A DNA stretch of 12,471 nucleotides from Candidatus Bathyarchaeota archaeon (GTDB taxonomy: Archaea; Thermoproteota; Bathyarchaeia; Bathyarchaeales; Bathyarchaeaceae): the NCBI GenBank assembly GCA_026967815.1, contig JAPUUO010000022.1, positions 1 through 12,471 on the forward strand, written 5' to 3'. Positions 5,934 through 12,110 of the stretch are shown in pieces. Numbering within the stretch: position 1 is the stretch's first letter; each line of letters begins with the position of its first letter. A program made the translations under genes and the position numbers. The notes beneath the pieces were generated by a model that was not told the DNA's origin, did not search any database, and saw only the letters and a list, made by a program, of their open reading frames with translations.

Positions 5934-6089
5934 TCATCTTTCTCCTTTGACCCAGCCTCCAATTCTAAGTTCCTTCACCGTCATCGTGACTAGTTCAGGT
6001 TCATGTAACTTGTATCTGTCTGTTTCGTCAATGTAGGAGATTCGAGGTTTTATTGTGAAGGTTTCTACTGACTGCGCTCCGACGACCAT
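5934..6089 (-). CDS. possible small orphan protein (51 residues) or the 3' remnant of a broken gene
   Basis: This is the only plausible coding segment in the 386-bp gap between the dehydrogenase and the Hjc-like gene. From an ATG at 6089 it encodes a balanced 51-residue product, beginning MVVGAQSVETFTIKPR and ending LRIGGWVKGER. Composition is protein-like rather than random, but no family is recognised and there is no clear ribosome-binding site. Upstream in the same frame the reading is open back to a GTG at 6212, overlapping the Hjc-like stop, except for a single TAG at 6125-6123. The interrupted upstream part contains a His/Cys cluster (HDDHIIDKHVQHCVAC). It may be an intact small gene or the tail of a pseudogene of about 92 codons. 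Confidence 0.35.
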   Translation of the reverse strand: MVVGAQSVETFTIKPRISYIDETDRYKLHEPELVTMTVKELRIGGWVKGER

Positions 6090-6201
6090 TTTTACATCTT
6101 CGGTCTTAAGCGGATTCAGCTTCTACGCAAGCCAAAGAATCGGAAGTGTCAGAATTTCGCAAGCAACACAGTGCTGGACGTGCTTATCAATAATATGATC
6201 A

Positions 6202-6654
6202 TCATGACGCACGCATGGAGTTGCCATTTCTCACATCTAGTTTAAAGTTTCCTTTGTCTCTCTTTAGAATGCGCTCCTTATCAGGTAGTTTTCCGTTTTC
6301 CCACATTTCCCAACGGAGCTCCTTGCAAATCCATTTCTTGCCCATATGTGCAGCCAGCACGGCATGCTTACATTCTTTCGGAACTGGAATTAATTTGTCG
6401 AGAAACTGAAACAGCTTTTCGATTTGTCTTTTAGGGAAATAGGCGTAGTATTCAACGTTTTTCACTTCAAACGCATAGACGTGTTCACCGCGTCGTGCTA
6501 TGATGTCCGGTAATGGAGTAAGGCTTGGGTTGCTAACAGGTATCCTCACAGCTTCGTATCCGTTTTTCTGCAACATTTTGACTAGCACGGTTTCGCTGCG
6601 GAATCCTCTTCGACGCCAGTTTCGGAGGTCTCTTTTACTGGAGCCTTTTTTCAT
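6202..6654 (-). CDS. hjc: Hjc-type archaeal Holliday junction resolvase-like nuclease
   Basis: This is a nuclease of the archaeal Hjc family, which resolves four-way DNA junctions in recombination and fork repair with a PD-(D/E)xK fold. Counted from the upstream GTG at 6666, visible catalytic elements are RGFRSE (Glu25), the metal-ligand aspartate in PLPDII (Asp54) and the ExK in FEVKN (Glu67, Lys69). The downstream YFPKRQIEKLFQFLDK matches the Hjc helix with a conserved Arg/Lys. The loop before PDII is longer than in standard Hjc and lacks the usual SGS, so it may be a divergent paralog. A C-terminal basic extension of roughly 30 residues follows the core. I chose the ATG at 6654 because GTGAG lies 7-11 bases upstream of it; the GTG at 6666 is the alternative. 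It follows the small antitoxin-like gene on the same strand. Confidence 0.75.
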   Translation of the reverse strand: MKKGSSKRDLRNWRRRGFRSETVLVKMLQKNGYEAVRIPVSNPSLTPLPDIIARRGEHVYAFEVKNVEYYAYFPKRQIEKLFQFLDKLIPVPKECKHAVLAAHMGKKWICKELRWEMWENGKLPDKERILKRDKGNFKLDVRNGNSMRAS

Positions 6655-6692
6655 TTTTTCTCTCACAATCTCTTGAAATTTTGCAGTAAATC

Positions 6693-6708
6693 CAAACTTT
6701 CAAGTTTG
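6693..6708. repeat. short perfect inverted repeat between two leftward genes
   Basis: CAAACTT and AAGTTTG are separated by 2 bases. It sits between the antitoxin-like stop and the Hjc-like start. It could be a regulator site or a weak hairpin; the two-base loop argues against a stable RNA stem of full length. Confidence 0.4.
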
Positions 6709-6711
6709 CTT

Positions 6712-6849
6712 TTACCTTCTCCTTTTCTTAAGCAGTTTACGAATTATGTCATCGTACGTTTCGCCTTTGCGGCCTTTCTCTTTTAACATCTCCACGGTTT
6801 CTCTGGTCACTCTTATACTTGTAAAGCGTTTTTCTTTAGATTCACTCAC
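6712..6849 (-). CDS. VapB/DUF7557-like small antitoxin-type protein
   Basis: This 45-residue protein has the typical archaeal antitoxin-like pattern: FTSIRVTRETVEMLKEKGRKGETYDDIIRKLL, where the middle matches the common RVSKET and GETYDDII signature. Such proteins form ribbon-helix-helix-like dimers and usually pair with a PIN-domain VapC toxin. Here no toxin gene follows; the next gene encodes an Hjc-like nuclease about 45-57 bp downstream. The start is GTG at 6849, with GTGAT a few bases upstream; a GTG at 6858 is possible. A TATA element (CTTTTATATG, minus strand, 6892-6883) predicts transcription from about 6862, giving a very short leader. It may be a solitary regulator or an orphan antitoxin. 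Confidence 0.75.
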   Translation of the reverse strand: MSESKEKRFTSIRVTRETVEMLKEKGRKGETYDDIIRKLLKKRRR

Positions 6850-6882
6850 ATCTATCACGTTACATTAGGATTATGCACAATG

Positions 6883-6892
6883 CATATAAAAG
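6883..6892 (-). promoter_or_regulatory. TATA box of the antitoxin-like gene
   Basis: CTTTTATATG on the minus strand lies about 25 bases before the predicted transcript start near 6862, just ahead of the GTG starts at 6858/6849. This would be an almost leaderless mRNA, common in archaea. Confidence 0.5.
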
Positions 6893-7161
6893 CATAATGT
6901 TGCAGCGAAAGCGCCGATTATGGTAGCTTCATTAAAGTAGTGTACCAAAATCTATGGACATTGCAAAAAACTAGCTGAAAATCACAGAAAACCCAAGATG
7001 CTGCACAAGTGACCCACTTATGCACATTTGAGCGTTTAAGTCATGTAAGAGCACATTTTACACATAGCTGCACTAAAAAGTGAATAAGGTACGTTGATGG
7101 ATCAATTCAAGAATACTCTCGTCTACTGAGCTACAGTGATGATATTCTATGCTTTTGGTTT
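6893..7161. other. gene-free stretch between antitoxin-like and CBS genes
   Basis: No convincing coding frame is seen on either strand. One notable stem-loop is TGCA-C-AAGTG at 7002-7011 pairing with CACTT-A-TGCA at 7015-7024. It has a 3-base loop and a single mismatch that becomes a G-U pair on the minus strand. It lies about 140 bases past the CBS gene end, so it could mark its mRNA 3' end. A fragment reading like the D-arm of a tRNA at 7115-7136 (minus strand) has no matching anticodon or T arm. Confidence 0.5.
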
Positions 7162-7617
7162 TTAGACTATATAGTAGTCGAGAACTTTTTTCATTCTTTT
7201 CGGCGTGTTTTCACCTATTAATCGTCTGAGTAAGCGAATGATTTCAGGTTGGAAGCGGGCTAGATCAGTAAGTGTGACTAAGCCAACAAGTTTTCCTTCT
7301 GACACAACTGGAAGTTTTTTCACATTGTTTTCGAACATAAGTTTAGCTGCTTCTTCTAGGTCAGTTGTGGGTGAGACTGTAAGAACACGAGTAGTCATTA
7401 TTTCGCCTACCTTGGTCTTTTCTGGGTTCTTGGTTGCAGCTAGTACTCTTTTCAGTATGTCACGTTCGGTCAAAATGCCAACCAGCTTGTTCCGTTCAAT
7501 CACAACTAAGCAGCCGATTTCATGCTTGTTCATAATTTCCACGGCTTCTTTTACTGTGGAAACCGCATCTACTGCGATCACGTCCTTAATCATGACATCT
7601 TCAACTTTGAGCGACAT
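7162..7617 (-). CDS. CBS-domain-pair protein
   Basis: This is a 151-residue protein built from two CBS domains and little else. Domain 1 (about 7-60) reads VEDVMIKDVIAVDAVSTVKEAVEIM and then VGILTERDILKRVL. Domain 2 (about 70-125) reads VGEIMTTRVLTVSPTTDLEEAAKLM and then VGLVTLTDLARF. Such Bateman modules bind adenine nucleotides (AMP, ATP, SAM) and act as energy or ligand sensors. With no catalytic domain fused, it probably regulates a partner that is not obvious here. The C-terminal tail from about 126 is basic and helical. The ATG at 7617 has no clear ribosome-binding motif. A TATA element (CTTATAAATC, minus strand, 7656-7647) puts the transcript start around 7627, so translation is nearly leaderless. 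Confidence 0.9.
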   Translation of the reverse strand: MSLKVEDVMIKDVIAVDAVSTVKEAVEIMNKHEIGCLVVIERNKLVGILTERDILKRVLAATKNPEKTKVGEIMTTRVLTVSPTTDLEEAAKLMFENNVKKLPVVSEGKLVGLVTLTDLARFQPEIIRLLRRLIGENTPKRMKKVLDYYIV

Positions 7618-7626
7618 CGAAACATC

Positions 7627-7651
7627 AAATCTAATGCTGCCTGTTAGATTT
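7627..7651. promoter_or_regulatory. inverted repeat over the CBS gene promoter (candidate operator)
   Basis: AAATCTAA (7627-7634) and TTAGATTT (7644-7651) form a perfect 8-bp inverted repeat with a 9-base spacer. The right arm overlaps the TATA box and the left arm falls on the predicted start site, which is the geometry of a repressor site. Confidence 0.45.
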
Positions 7652-7681
7652 ATAAGGTGATCTCAAAGATCTACGCCGTGT

Positions 7682-7968
7682 ATGCTTTTGTATCCACCGA
7701 AAGCTCACTGCAGCTTTGATTCTCACTGTTTTCACCAGATATCTAGGGAGTTGTGAAGTGACCAAAAAGAAGCTTAATTCGAAGCGTTTTAGCCTAGCCT
7801 ATGCATTTTGAGCTGCTTTATGTAGGCAAACCTATGTGAATTATTGACGTATTTACATAACAGTAATCACTTGCAGTGATTACGGTGATGATGGTATTAG
7901 CTATCCTTTTATTCATCACTAACCCTCACTAAAGCCAGTAAGGGTTCTCAGCGCGGATACAAAAGCAT
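7682..7968. other. structured intergenic element: 14-bp terminal inverted repeat with internal hairpins
   Basis: Most of the 538-bp gap before yjbQ has no credible gene. It holds ATGCTTTTGTATCC at 7682-7695 and its exact reverse complement at 7955-7968. Inside are several further stems. AAAGCT/AGCTTT lies at 7700-7717, and GCCTA/TAGGC at 7797-7827. A 9-bp stem with one G-U is at 7833-7841 with 7851-7859. A perfect 9-bp stem is at 7863-7871 with 7875-7883. GTGATGA/TCATCAC is at 7885-7891 with 7913-7919, and a 10-bp stem with one mismatch is at 7921-7930 with 7937-7946. The last four stems abut one another. It is either a structured noncoding RNA with a long closing helix or a small non-autonomous element with terminal inverted repeats. 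I see no target-site duplication. The strand is unclear, because wobble pairs favour plus for some stems and minus for another. Confidence 0.45.
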
Positions 7969-8155
7969 CAACACCTTCTTCTTGTCGGTTTATTTTTAGC
8001 TATGCTATCTGAGTATAAACAGTTGCCTTGATTTCCTGTTGGAGAAAAGCTTATCCTTTTCCGGTCAAGAAGGCAAAGCATTTTTCAAAATAGGGCTGCC
8101 AATAGTTTTATTCTTTCAGAAGTGTTAATGCAAATTATGTTTGGAGGATTAGAGT

Positions 8156-8560
8156 ATGAAAGTCTTTAACGAAAATTTCGAGTTTTCCACCCAGGGTGAA
8201 ATCAGCTTTGAAGACCTCACAGGGAAGGTCCAAGACATCGTGGCGAAATCTGGTGTCAAGAACGGCTTGGCTCATGTGTTTGCACCCCACGCGACCGGCA
8301 TCTTAGTCCTGACTGAATATGAACCTGCCCTGATGGCGGATCTAAAGGAGGCATTAGAAAATTTCATTCCACGACAGGCCTCTTATCGGCATCCGTCAAA
8401 CGCTCATTCTCATCTTAGGTCAGTGTTTCTTTGCCCAGATCGAACTCTACCTGTAATAGATAGTCGAGTTGTTTTGGGCACTTGGCAGTCTTTAGTCTTT
8501 GTTGAAACCGATGTATATCCTAGACAAAGGACAATCACAGTTCAAGTGATAGGTGAGTAG
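8156..8560 (+). CDS. yjbQ: YjbQ/UPF0047 family protein
   Basis: This is a 134-residue protein of the UPF0047 (YjbQ) family, full length. Signature elements are present: VFAPHATGILVLTEYEPALMADL with the conserved His, YRHPSNAHSHLRS with the Asn-Ala-x-x-His pattern, LGTWQSLVFVETD and PRQRTITVQVIG at the end. The fold is a small beta-rich trimer. Thiamin-phosphate-synthase-like activity has been reported for some members, but the physiological role remains uncertain. A strong GGAGGA (8143-8148) sits 7 bases before the ATG. The gene is isolated on the plus strand, with gene-free DNA upstream and a convergent glycosylase-like gene 31 bp downstream. No thiamine genes are adjacent. Confidence 0.9.
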   Translation: MKVFNENFEFSTQGEISFEDLTGKVQDIVAKSGVKNGLAHVFAPHATGILVLTEYEPALMADLKEALENFIPRQASYRHPSNAHSHLRSVFLCPDRTLPVIDSRVVLGTWQSLVFVETDVYPRQRTITVQVIGE

Positions 8561-8591
8561 GCTTCATTGGGCTTGGTTCATTCAGGCATAA

Positions 8592-9050
8592 TTACTCTTC
8601 TGAATGTTTTATGTTCTCTCCAACACTGTATAGAAAAATGCGTGCTGAAGAAGGACCGATACGATTGAATCTTTTGTTTAACACTTTGACGACCAGTGCA
8701 TAGTTATTAGATTTGTCTAAACTATCAATAAACCGTTGAAATGATCCAAACCCCTTCGCTATGTTTTGGAACTGTCTAGCATTATTTGTTGTTGCCAAAA
8801 TCTTTGCGCGATTCCGAACTATACTAGGATTATTCATAAGCTGTTCTACATCGTCATTATTGAACTGAGCAACCTGTTCGATATGGAAGTTCATGAAAGC
8901 TTTTCTGAACCTAGGCCATTTCTTGTCGATCAATTTCCAACTTAGGCCCGCTTGAAAAATTATTCGAGTCATATTCTCGAAGTAGGCATTGTCGTTTGGA
9001 GGACGAGTGTTTCGGTACATCCATGCGGGCGGATGCCATTCTTCACTCAT
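8592..9050 (-). CDS. Tag/HhH-GPD-like DNA glycosylase homolog without the usual zinc ligands
   Basis: This 152-residue protein resembles the core of DNA-3-methyladenine glycosylase I (Tag). Matching parts are YFENMTRIIFQAGLSWKLI near 23-41, FRKAFMNFHIEQVAQF, then VEQLMNNPSIVRNRAKILATTNNA and GFGSFQRFI, and finally RIGPSSARIFLYSVG, which aligns with the helix-hairpin-helix-proximal end. Bacterial Tag uses Glu38 in LEGQQAGLSW and a Cys/His zinc snap. Here the Glu38 position is Ile (RIIFQAGLSW) and there is no cysteine anywhere. Base excision activity is therefore uncertain; it may be an archaeal branch with another lesion preference or only DNA binding. The ATG at 9050 follows GAGGAAGGT. The gene is on the same strand as the NAD-kinase-like gene, 71 bp after it. 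Confidence 0.75.
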   Translation of the reverse strand: MSEEWHPPAWMYRNTRPPNDNAYFENMTRIIFQAGLSWKLIDKKWPRFRKAFMNFHIEQVAQFNNDDVEQLMNNPSIVRNRAKILATTNNARQFQNIAKGFGSFQRFIDSLDKSNNYALVVKVLNKRFNRIGPSSARIFLYSVGENIKHSEE

Positions 9051-9121
9051 GCGTACCTTCCTCTTAGCTTGTTTATGTACATGAGGCTTTTAATTTTTTG
9101 TCCACAATCTAGTTGTCGTTT

Positions 9122-10264
9122 CTATTGTACTCGCACTAGTCTCCATTCTCTGTAGTCTGTTACAACTCTTATGTAACCCCTTAGCATGTTGTCGATTTCT
9201 GGGGTTCCCGTATCCACTCTTAGAGTGTTTCCTTCAATTCCCTGAATCTTGCTTCTTGTAGCCGCTACTAAGATCTTTTCCTTTCCAACACGCTTAATTA
9301 TCTTCGGGCTTATCTGTTGATTTCCTCTTCCAAGCAGCATGCCTTGCCGCCCAATTGGCGATAGTATGATCCAAACTTTTTGCCAATCCTTAATCTCTTG
9401 CAACATTTTCTGCTCGTTTACATCTTTGATCACGGTTTTGTTTCGGTAGACATCAACTCCAAGCACGGTTTTTTCTACGCCGAGCAAATCCGCGATACAC
9501 TTGATTGTTGTACCTGGACCAAGAATGTATGTGGCGCTTGCGTCCATGTTTTCCACGATAAAACGCGCGGTTGCCATCTGATTCTCATGTTCATCAATCG
9601 TTTCTGGGCTTACCTGTTTGCTGCCTACAAGGCGCATTGGCACAAAGGGTCCTTTCAGAAAGCCGTAAAGCTTCACTGAAAGCTGATCTTGCCGAAAAGC
9701 AGCTTCATTCACATCCATGATTTCAAAATCTACTGTTTGAGTAGCTTTCTGTAAGAAGGCTATAACGATCTCAGCAGCGTCTAGTGCACTTGTGGCGAAT
9801 ATTCCGCTGTGCATTTTGACTCCTGAGGGGACTCCTAGAACCAGTACGTTGTTTACTTCCTCCATTGAGTCCAGTAAGTCCCGTGCGGTGCCATCTCCAC
9901 CAACAAAGACAATCAAATCAACATTCGACTTCACCAAGAGCTGAATAGCCAGCTTGGTATCTTCTGCTGTGGTCTCTGACTTGAGGGACATCGGCAAAAT
10001 CTGGGCCGTTAATTCTGCAGCTTTGACTTCTTCGGCGCCCATGGGAGTTGGGCATGTTAGAATGTCAATTGACTCTTCAGTCTGCAGTTCTTTTAGTTTT
10101 GCGAGAAATTCCTTTGCTTTATTTGGGGCAATGGGTTTTGCTCCTCGGGCAAGGGCTTCTTCCAGAACTCCGTTTGTTCCTTTGAGTCCAACTCTTCCGC
10201 CCATTCCTGCGATCGGATTGACAACGAAGCCCATTTTCAACTCTGCTTTCACCTGCTCAAGCAT
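9122..10264 (-). CDS. COG3199-type ATP-NAD kinase-like protein
   Basis: This 380-residue protein belongs to the predicted ATP-NAD kinase family of archaea (COG3199, AcoX-related). It starts with the nucleotide-binding segment GFVVNPIAGMGGRVGLKGTNG at residues 12-32. The diacylglycerol/NAD kinase signature FVGGDGTARD is at about 120-129, with the catalytic-type Gly-Gly-Asp-Gly. Then come GVPSGVKMHSGIFA, a C-terminal YILGPGTT and the ILSPIGRQGMLLGRGNQQISP motif common to the family. Expected chemistry is phosphorylation of NAD to NADP or of a related substrate. The ATG at 10264 is used here; Met11 (10234) is an alternative. A TATA-like TTTTATTGA (minus strand) puts transcription start near 10272, giving a leader of about 8 bases, with a palindrome between the two. 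Confidence 0.85.
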   Translation of the reverse strand: MLEQVKAELKMGFVVNPIAGMGGRVGLKGTNGVLEEALARGAKPIAPNKAKEFLAKLKELQTEESIDILTCPTPMGAEEVKAAELTAQILPMSLKSETTAEDTKLAIQLLVKSNVDLIVFVGGDGTARDLLDSMEEVNNVLVLGVPSGVKMHSGIFATSALDAAEIVIAFLQKATQTVDFEIMDVNEAAFRQDQLSVKLYGFLKGPFVPMRLVGSKQVSPETIDEHENQMATARFIVENMDASATYILGPGTTIKCIADLLGVEKTVLGVDVYRNKTVIKDVNEQKMLQEIKDWQKVWIILSPIGRQGMLLGRGNQQISPKIIKRVGKEKILVAATRSKIQGIEGNTLRVDTGTPEIDNMLRGYIRVVTDYREWRLVRVQ

Positions 10265-10272
10265 TTGACATT

Positions 10273-10286
10273 CTGTCTATAGACAG
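10273..10286. promoter_or_regulatory. perfect 14-bp palindrome at the NAD-kinase-like promoter
   Basis: CTGTCTATAGACAG is a perfect dyad, placed between the TATA-like element (minus strand, 10299-10291) and the predicted transcript start near 10272. That is the classical site for repression by blocking RNA polymerase recruitment. The regulator is unknown. Confidence 0.55.
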
Positions 10287-10368
10287 CTGTTCAATAAAAA
10301 CAGTGAGCACCCACGGACATAAACCGCCATAAATATGAAAAAGACAGAGCAAAAGACGAGTGTGTGTT

Positions 10369-10821
10369 TCAGTGTGTGCGATTCCAATCACGGTGATTTT
10401 TTCTCATTACCTCCATGAACTCCCTGAAAAGCTTTTCAAAGAAATCTCTTTCGAGCAGGGATTTCTTTCCAATGCCTGGGCATTCTTTCGTGTAGGCAAA
10501 AACGTACTTGTTATTTCCAAGGTTTTGAAGTTTGAAAGGATAAAATCTGCAGATTAGGGGTCGAATTTGATAGATCGAGCATAAATTATCTTTCAAAAAG
10601 AAACACTTTCCATTTTCAGTTTTTCTCATCTGGTAAATATAGGGTTCAAAACCTTCGATTTTCTCAGCGAGTTCATCAAGATCAATCAAAGTCTTCCTTG
10701 ATATGCGATAAGCCTCTATCTTCATCATGAGAACAGACCGATCTCTATTTTTGGTGTCACCGCAACAAAGGGCACATCTCTTGCACTTAAAACGAATATC
10801 TCTTGGATATTCAAAACGCAA
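10369..10821 (-). CDS. YkgJ-type CxxCxxCC-domain protein
   Basis: This 150-residue protein has the CxxCxxCC domain (YkgJ/FliB-related, putative zinc or iron binding). The N-terminal cluster is Cys13-x2-Cys16-x2-Cys19-Cys20, followed after about 50 residues by GKCFFL, then NLCSIYQIRPLICRFYPF, the family's second cysteine group, and a later KECPGIG. The total of conserved cysteines fits a metal or Fe-S site. Function in archaea is unproven; the family includes lysine N-methylases of flagellin. The start is TTG at 10821 with GTGAGA 5-10 bases upstream. The gene is divergent from tdh across a 158-bp intergenic region. It ends 104 bp before the NAD-kinase-like start, so the two are probably separate transcripts. 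Confidence 0.85.
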   Translation of the reverse strand: MRFEYPRDIRFKCKRCALCCGDTKNRDRSVLMMKIEAYRISRKTLIDLDELAEKIEGFEPYIYQMRKTENGKCFFLKDNLCSIYQIRPLICRFYPFKLQNLGNNKYVFAYTKECPGIGKKSLLERDFFEKLFREFMEVMRKNHRDWNRTH

Positions 10822-10878
10822 ACTATCTCACAAGCCAAATATTATGTAGCAAGACTATTTTTTGCTTATCCATCTTGA

Positions 10879-10927
10879 TATAAAATGTTCACAAGATGAA
10901 AGTTGCACGTGTGTTAAGATTTAATAA
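10879..10927 (+). promoter_or_regulatory. candidate promoter elements of tdh-kbl
   Basis: There are two TATA-like candidates: TATAAAAT at 10879-10886, which would give a leader of about 70 bases, and TTTAATAA at 10920-10927, which would give a leader of about 30 bases. The sequence alone does not decide which is used. Confidence 0.35.
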
Positions 10928-10979
10928 TGTTGATCCTTAACCTAATTGCATCGAAAGCAAAATTCAAGGGTAAGCTAAC

Positions 10980-12047
10980 ATGTATGCAATCGTTAAGAAA
11001 CATCCGGAGCCAAAAGCGGAAATCACAACTTTAGAAGTCCCAAAGGCTGAAGAAAATCAAGTTGTTGTCAAAGTAAAAGCAGCCTCCATCTGTGGAACCG
11101 ACATTCACATATGGGACTGGAACCAATGGGCTAGAAACCGCATAAAGAAACTCCCGATAGTTTTTGGCCACGAGGTTGCAGGTGAAGTTGTCCAACTGGG
11201 TCGAAACGTTGCAAACTTGCAAGAAGGAGACATGGTTTCAGCTGAAACACACATCGCGGATGGCACATGCTACCAGTGTAGAACCAACAGGATGCACATT
11301 TGTCAAAACTTAAGAATCCTGGGTGTTGACACCGACGGCGTTTTCGCCGAATATTTCTCACTCCCCGAAAGAAATGCATGGAAAAATGACCCAAAGCTGG
11401 AACCAGCGATTGCTTCCATTCAGGAGCCTCTTGGAAACGCTGTGCAAGCTGTCTTACCTAAGGATCACATTGCGGACATTGCTGGAAAGAACGTTGCAGT
11501 CATGGGTTGTGGACCGATCGGGTTAATGGCAATAGCCGTTTTGAAAGAGCTAGGTGCAGCCAGAATTATCGCTACCGCAGGCGGATTCAACAAGGTTCGC
11601 ATGGAACTCGCCAAGAAGATGGGTGCTGATATGGTTCTTAGCGCCAGAGAAGAAGACAAAAACATCGTTAAGATTATCCGCGACGCAACTAATGGCAGCG
11701 GTGTAGATGTTGCCTTGGAGATGTCAGGAGCCTCGGCTGCAGTCAAACAGGCTTTCGAAGCTCTCACTCCAGGTGGACGCGTTTCACTTCTGGGTATTTT
11801 TGAAAGACCTGTTGAACTGAACTTGAATGATGCGTTGATCTTTAAGGCTGCGACTGTCTACGGCATAACTGGCAGAAGAATGTTTCAAACATGGTATCAA
11901 GTGAAAGGCTTACTTGCGAATTCTCGTTTTCGAGAGAAAATGAGTTGGATAATAACTCATAATTTGCCCATGCGAGACATAGCGAAGGGCATAGATCTAA
12001 TTAAGTCGAAGCAAACCGGCAAGGTTTCGCTTGAGCCGAAATGGTGA
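10980..12047 (+). CDS. tdh: L-threonine 3-dehydrogenase
   Basis: This is a medium-chain zinc-dependent alcohol dehydrogenase-type enzyme, 355 residues. It oxidises L-threonine with NAD to 2-amino-3-oxobutyrate. Catalytic zinc ligands are Cys38 (SICGTD) and His64-Glu65 (GHE), and the remote glutamate is probably in QEPLGNA. The NAD site is VMGCGPIGLMA at about 173-183. A TDH-typical ITGRRMFQTWYQV segment lies near 297-309. The structural zinc loop reads ADGTCYQCRTNRMHIC: Cys97, Cys100 and Cys108 are present, but the first ligand position is Asp94 instead of Cys. The ATG at 10980 is preceded by AAGGGTAAG. It is followed by kbl, which encodes the next enzyme of the pathway, 63 bp away on the same strand. 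Confidence 0.93.
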   Translation: MYAIVKKHPEPKAEITTLEVPKAEENQVVVKVKAASICGTDIHIWDWNQWARNRIKKLPIVFGHEVAGEVVQLGRNVANLQEGDMVSAETHIADGTCYQCRTNRMHICQNLRILGVDTDGVFAEYFSLPERNAWKNDPKLEPAIASIQEPLGNAVQAVLPKDHIADIAGKNVAVMGCGPIGLMAIAVLKELGAARIIATAGGFNKVRMELAKKMGADMVLSAREEDKNIVKIIRDATNGSGVDVALEMSGASAAVKQAFEALTPGGRVSLLGIFERPVELNLNDALIFKAATVYGITGRRMFQTWYQVKGLLANSRFREKMSWIITHNLPMRDIAKGIDLIKSKQTGKVSLEPKW

Positions 12048-12110
12048 AAAGGTTAAGAGAAACATCAGTAGAATAGAAAAAATGTGTAAACTATTCATAC
12101 GGTGATCAAT

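Noticed and set aside
7115..7136. tRNA-like D-arm sequence on the minus strand (TGTAGCTCAGTAGACGAGAG).
   Set aside because: The anticodon stem does not pair and no T-arm (GGTTCRANTCC-like) follows at the right distance. At most it is a chance match or a worn fragment.
7885..7919. C-box-like GTGATGA motifs suggesting a C/D box guide RNA.
   Set aside because: No CTGA D box lies at suitable spacing on either strand; the two motifs are simply the arms of an inverted repeat.
7895..7980. TPP-riboswitch-like CTGAGA followed by CCCTTA and AGGG on the minus strand, tempting because YjbQ relates to thiamin phosphate.
   Set aside because: The conserved ACCTGAT and GGGGTGC parts are missing, the second helix does not form, and yjbQ is on the opposite strand.
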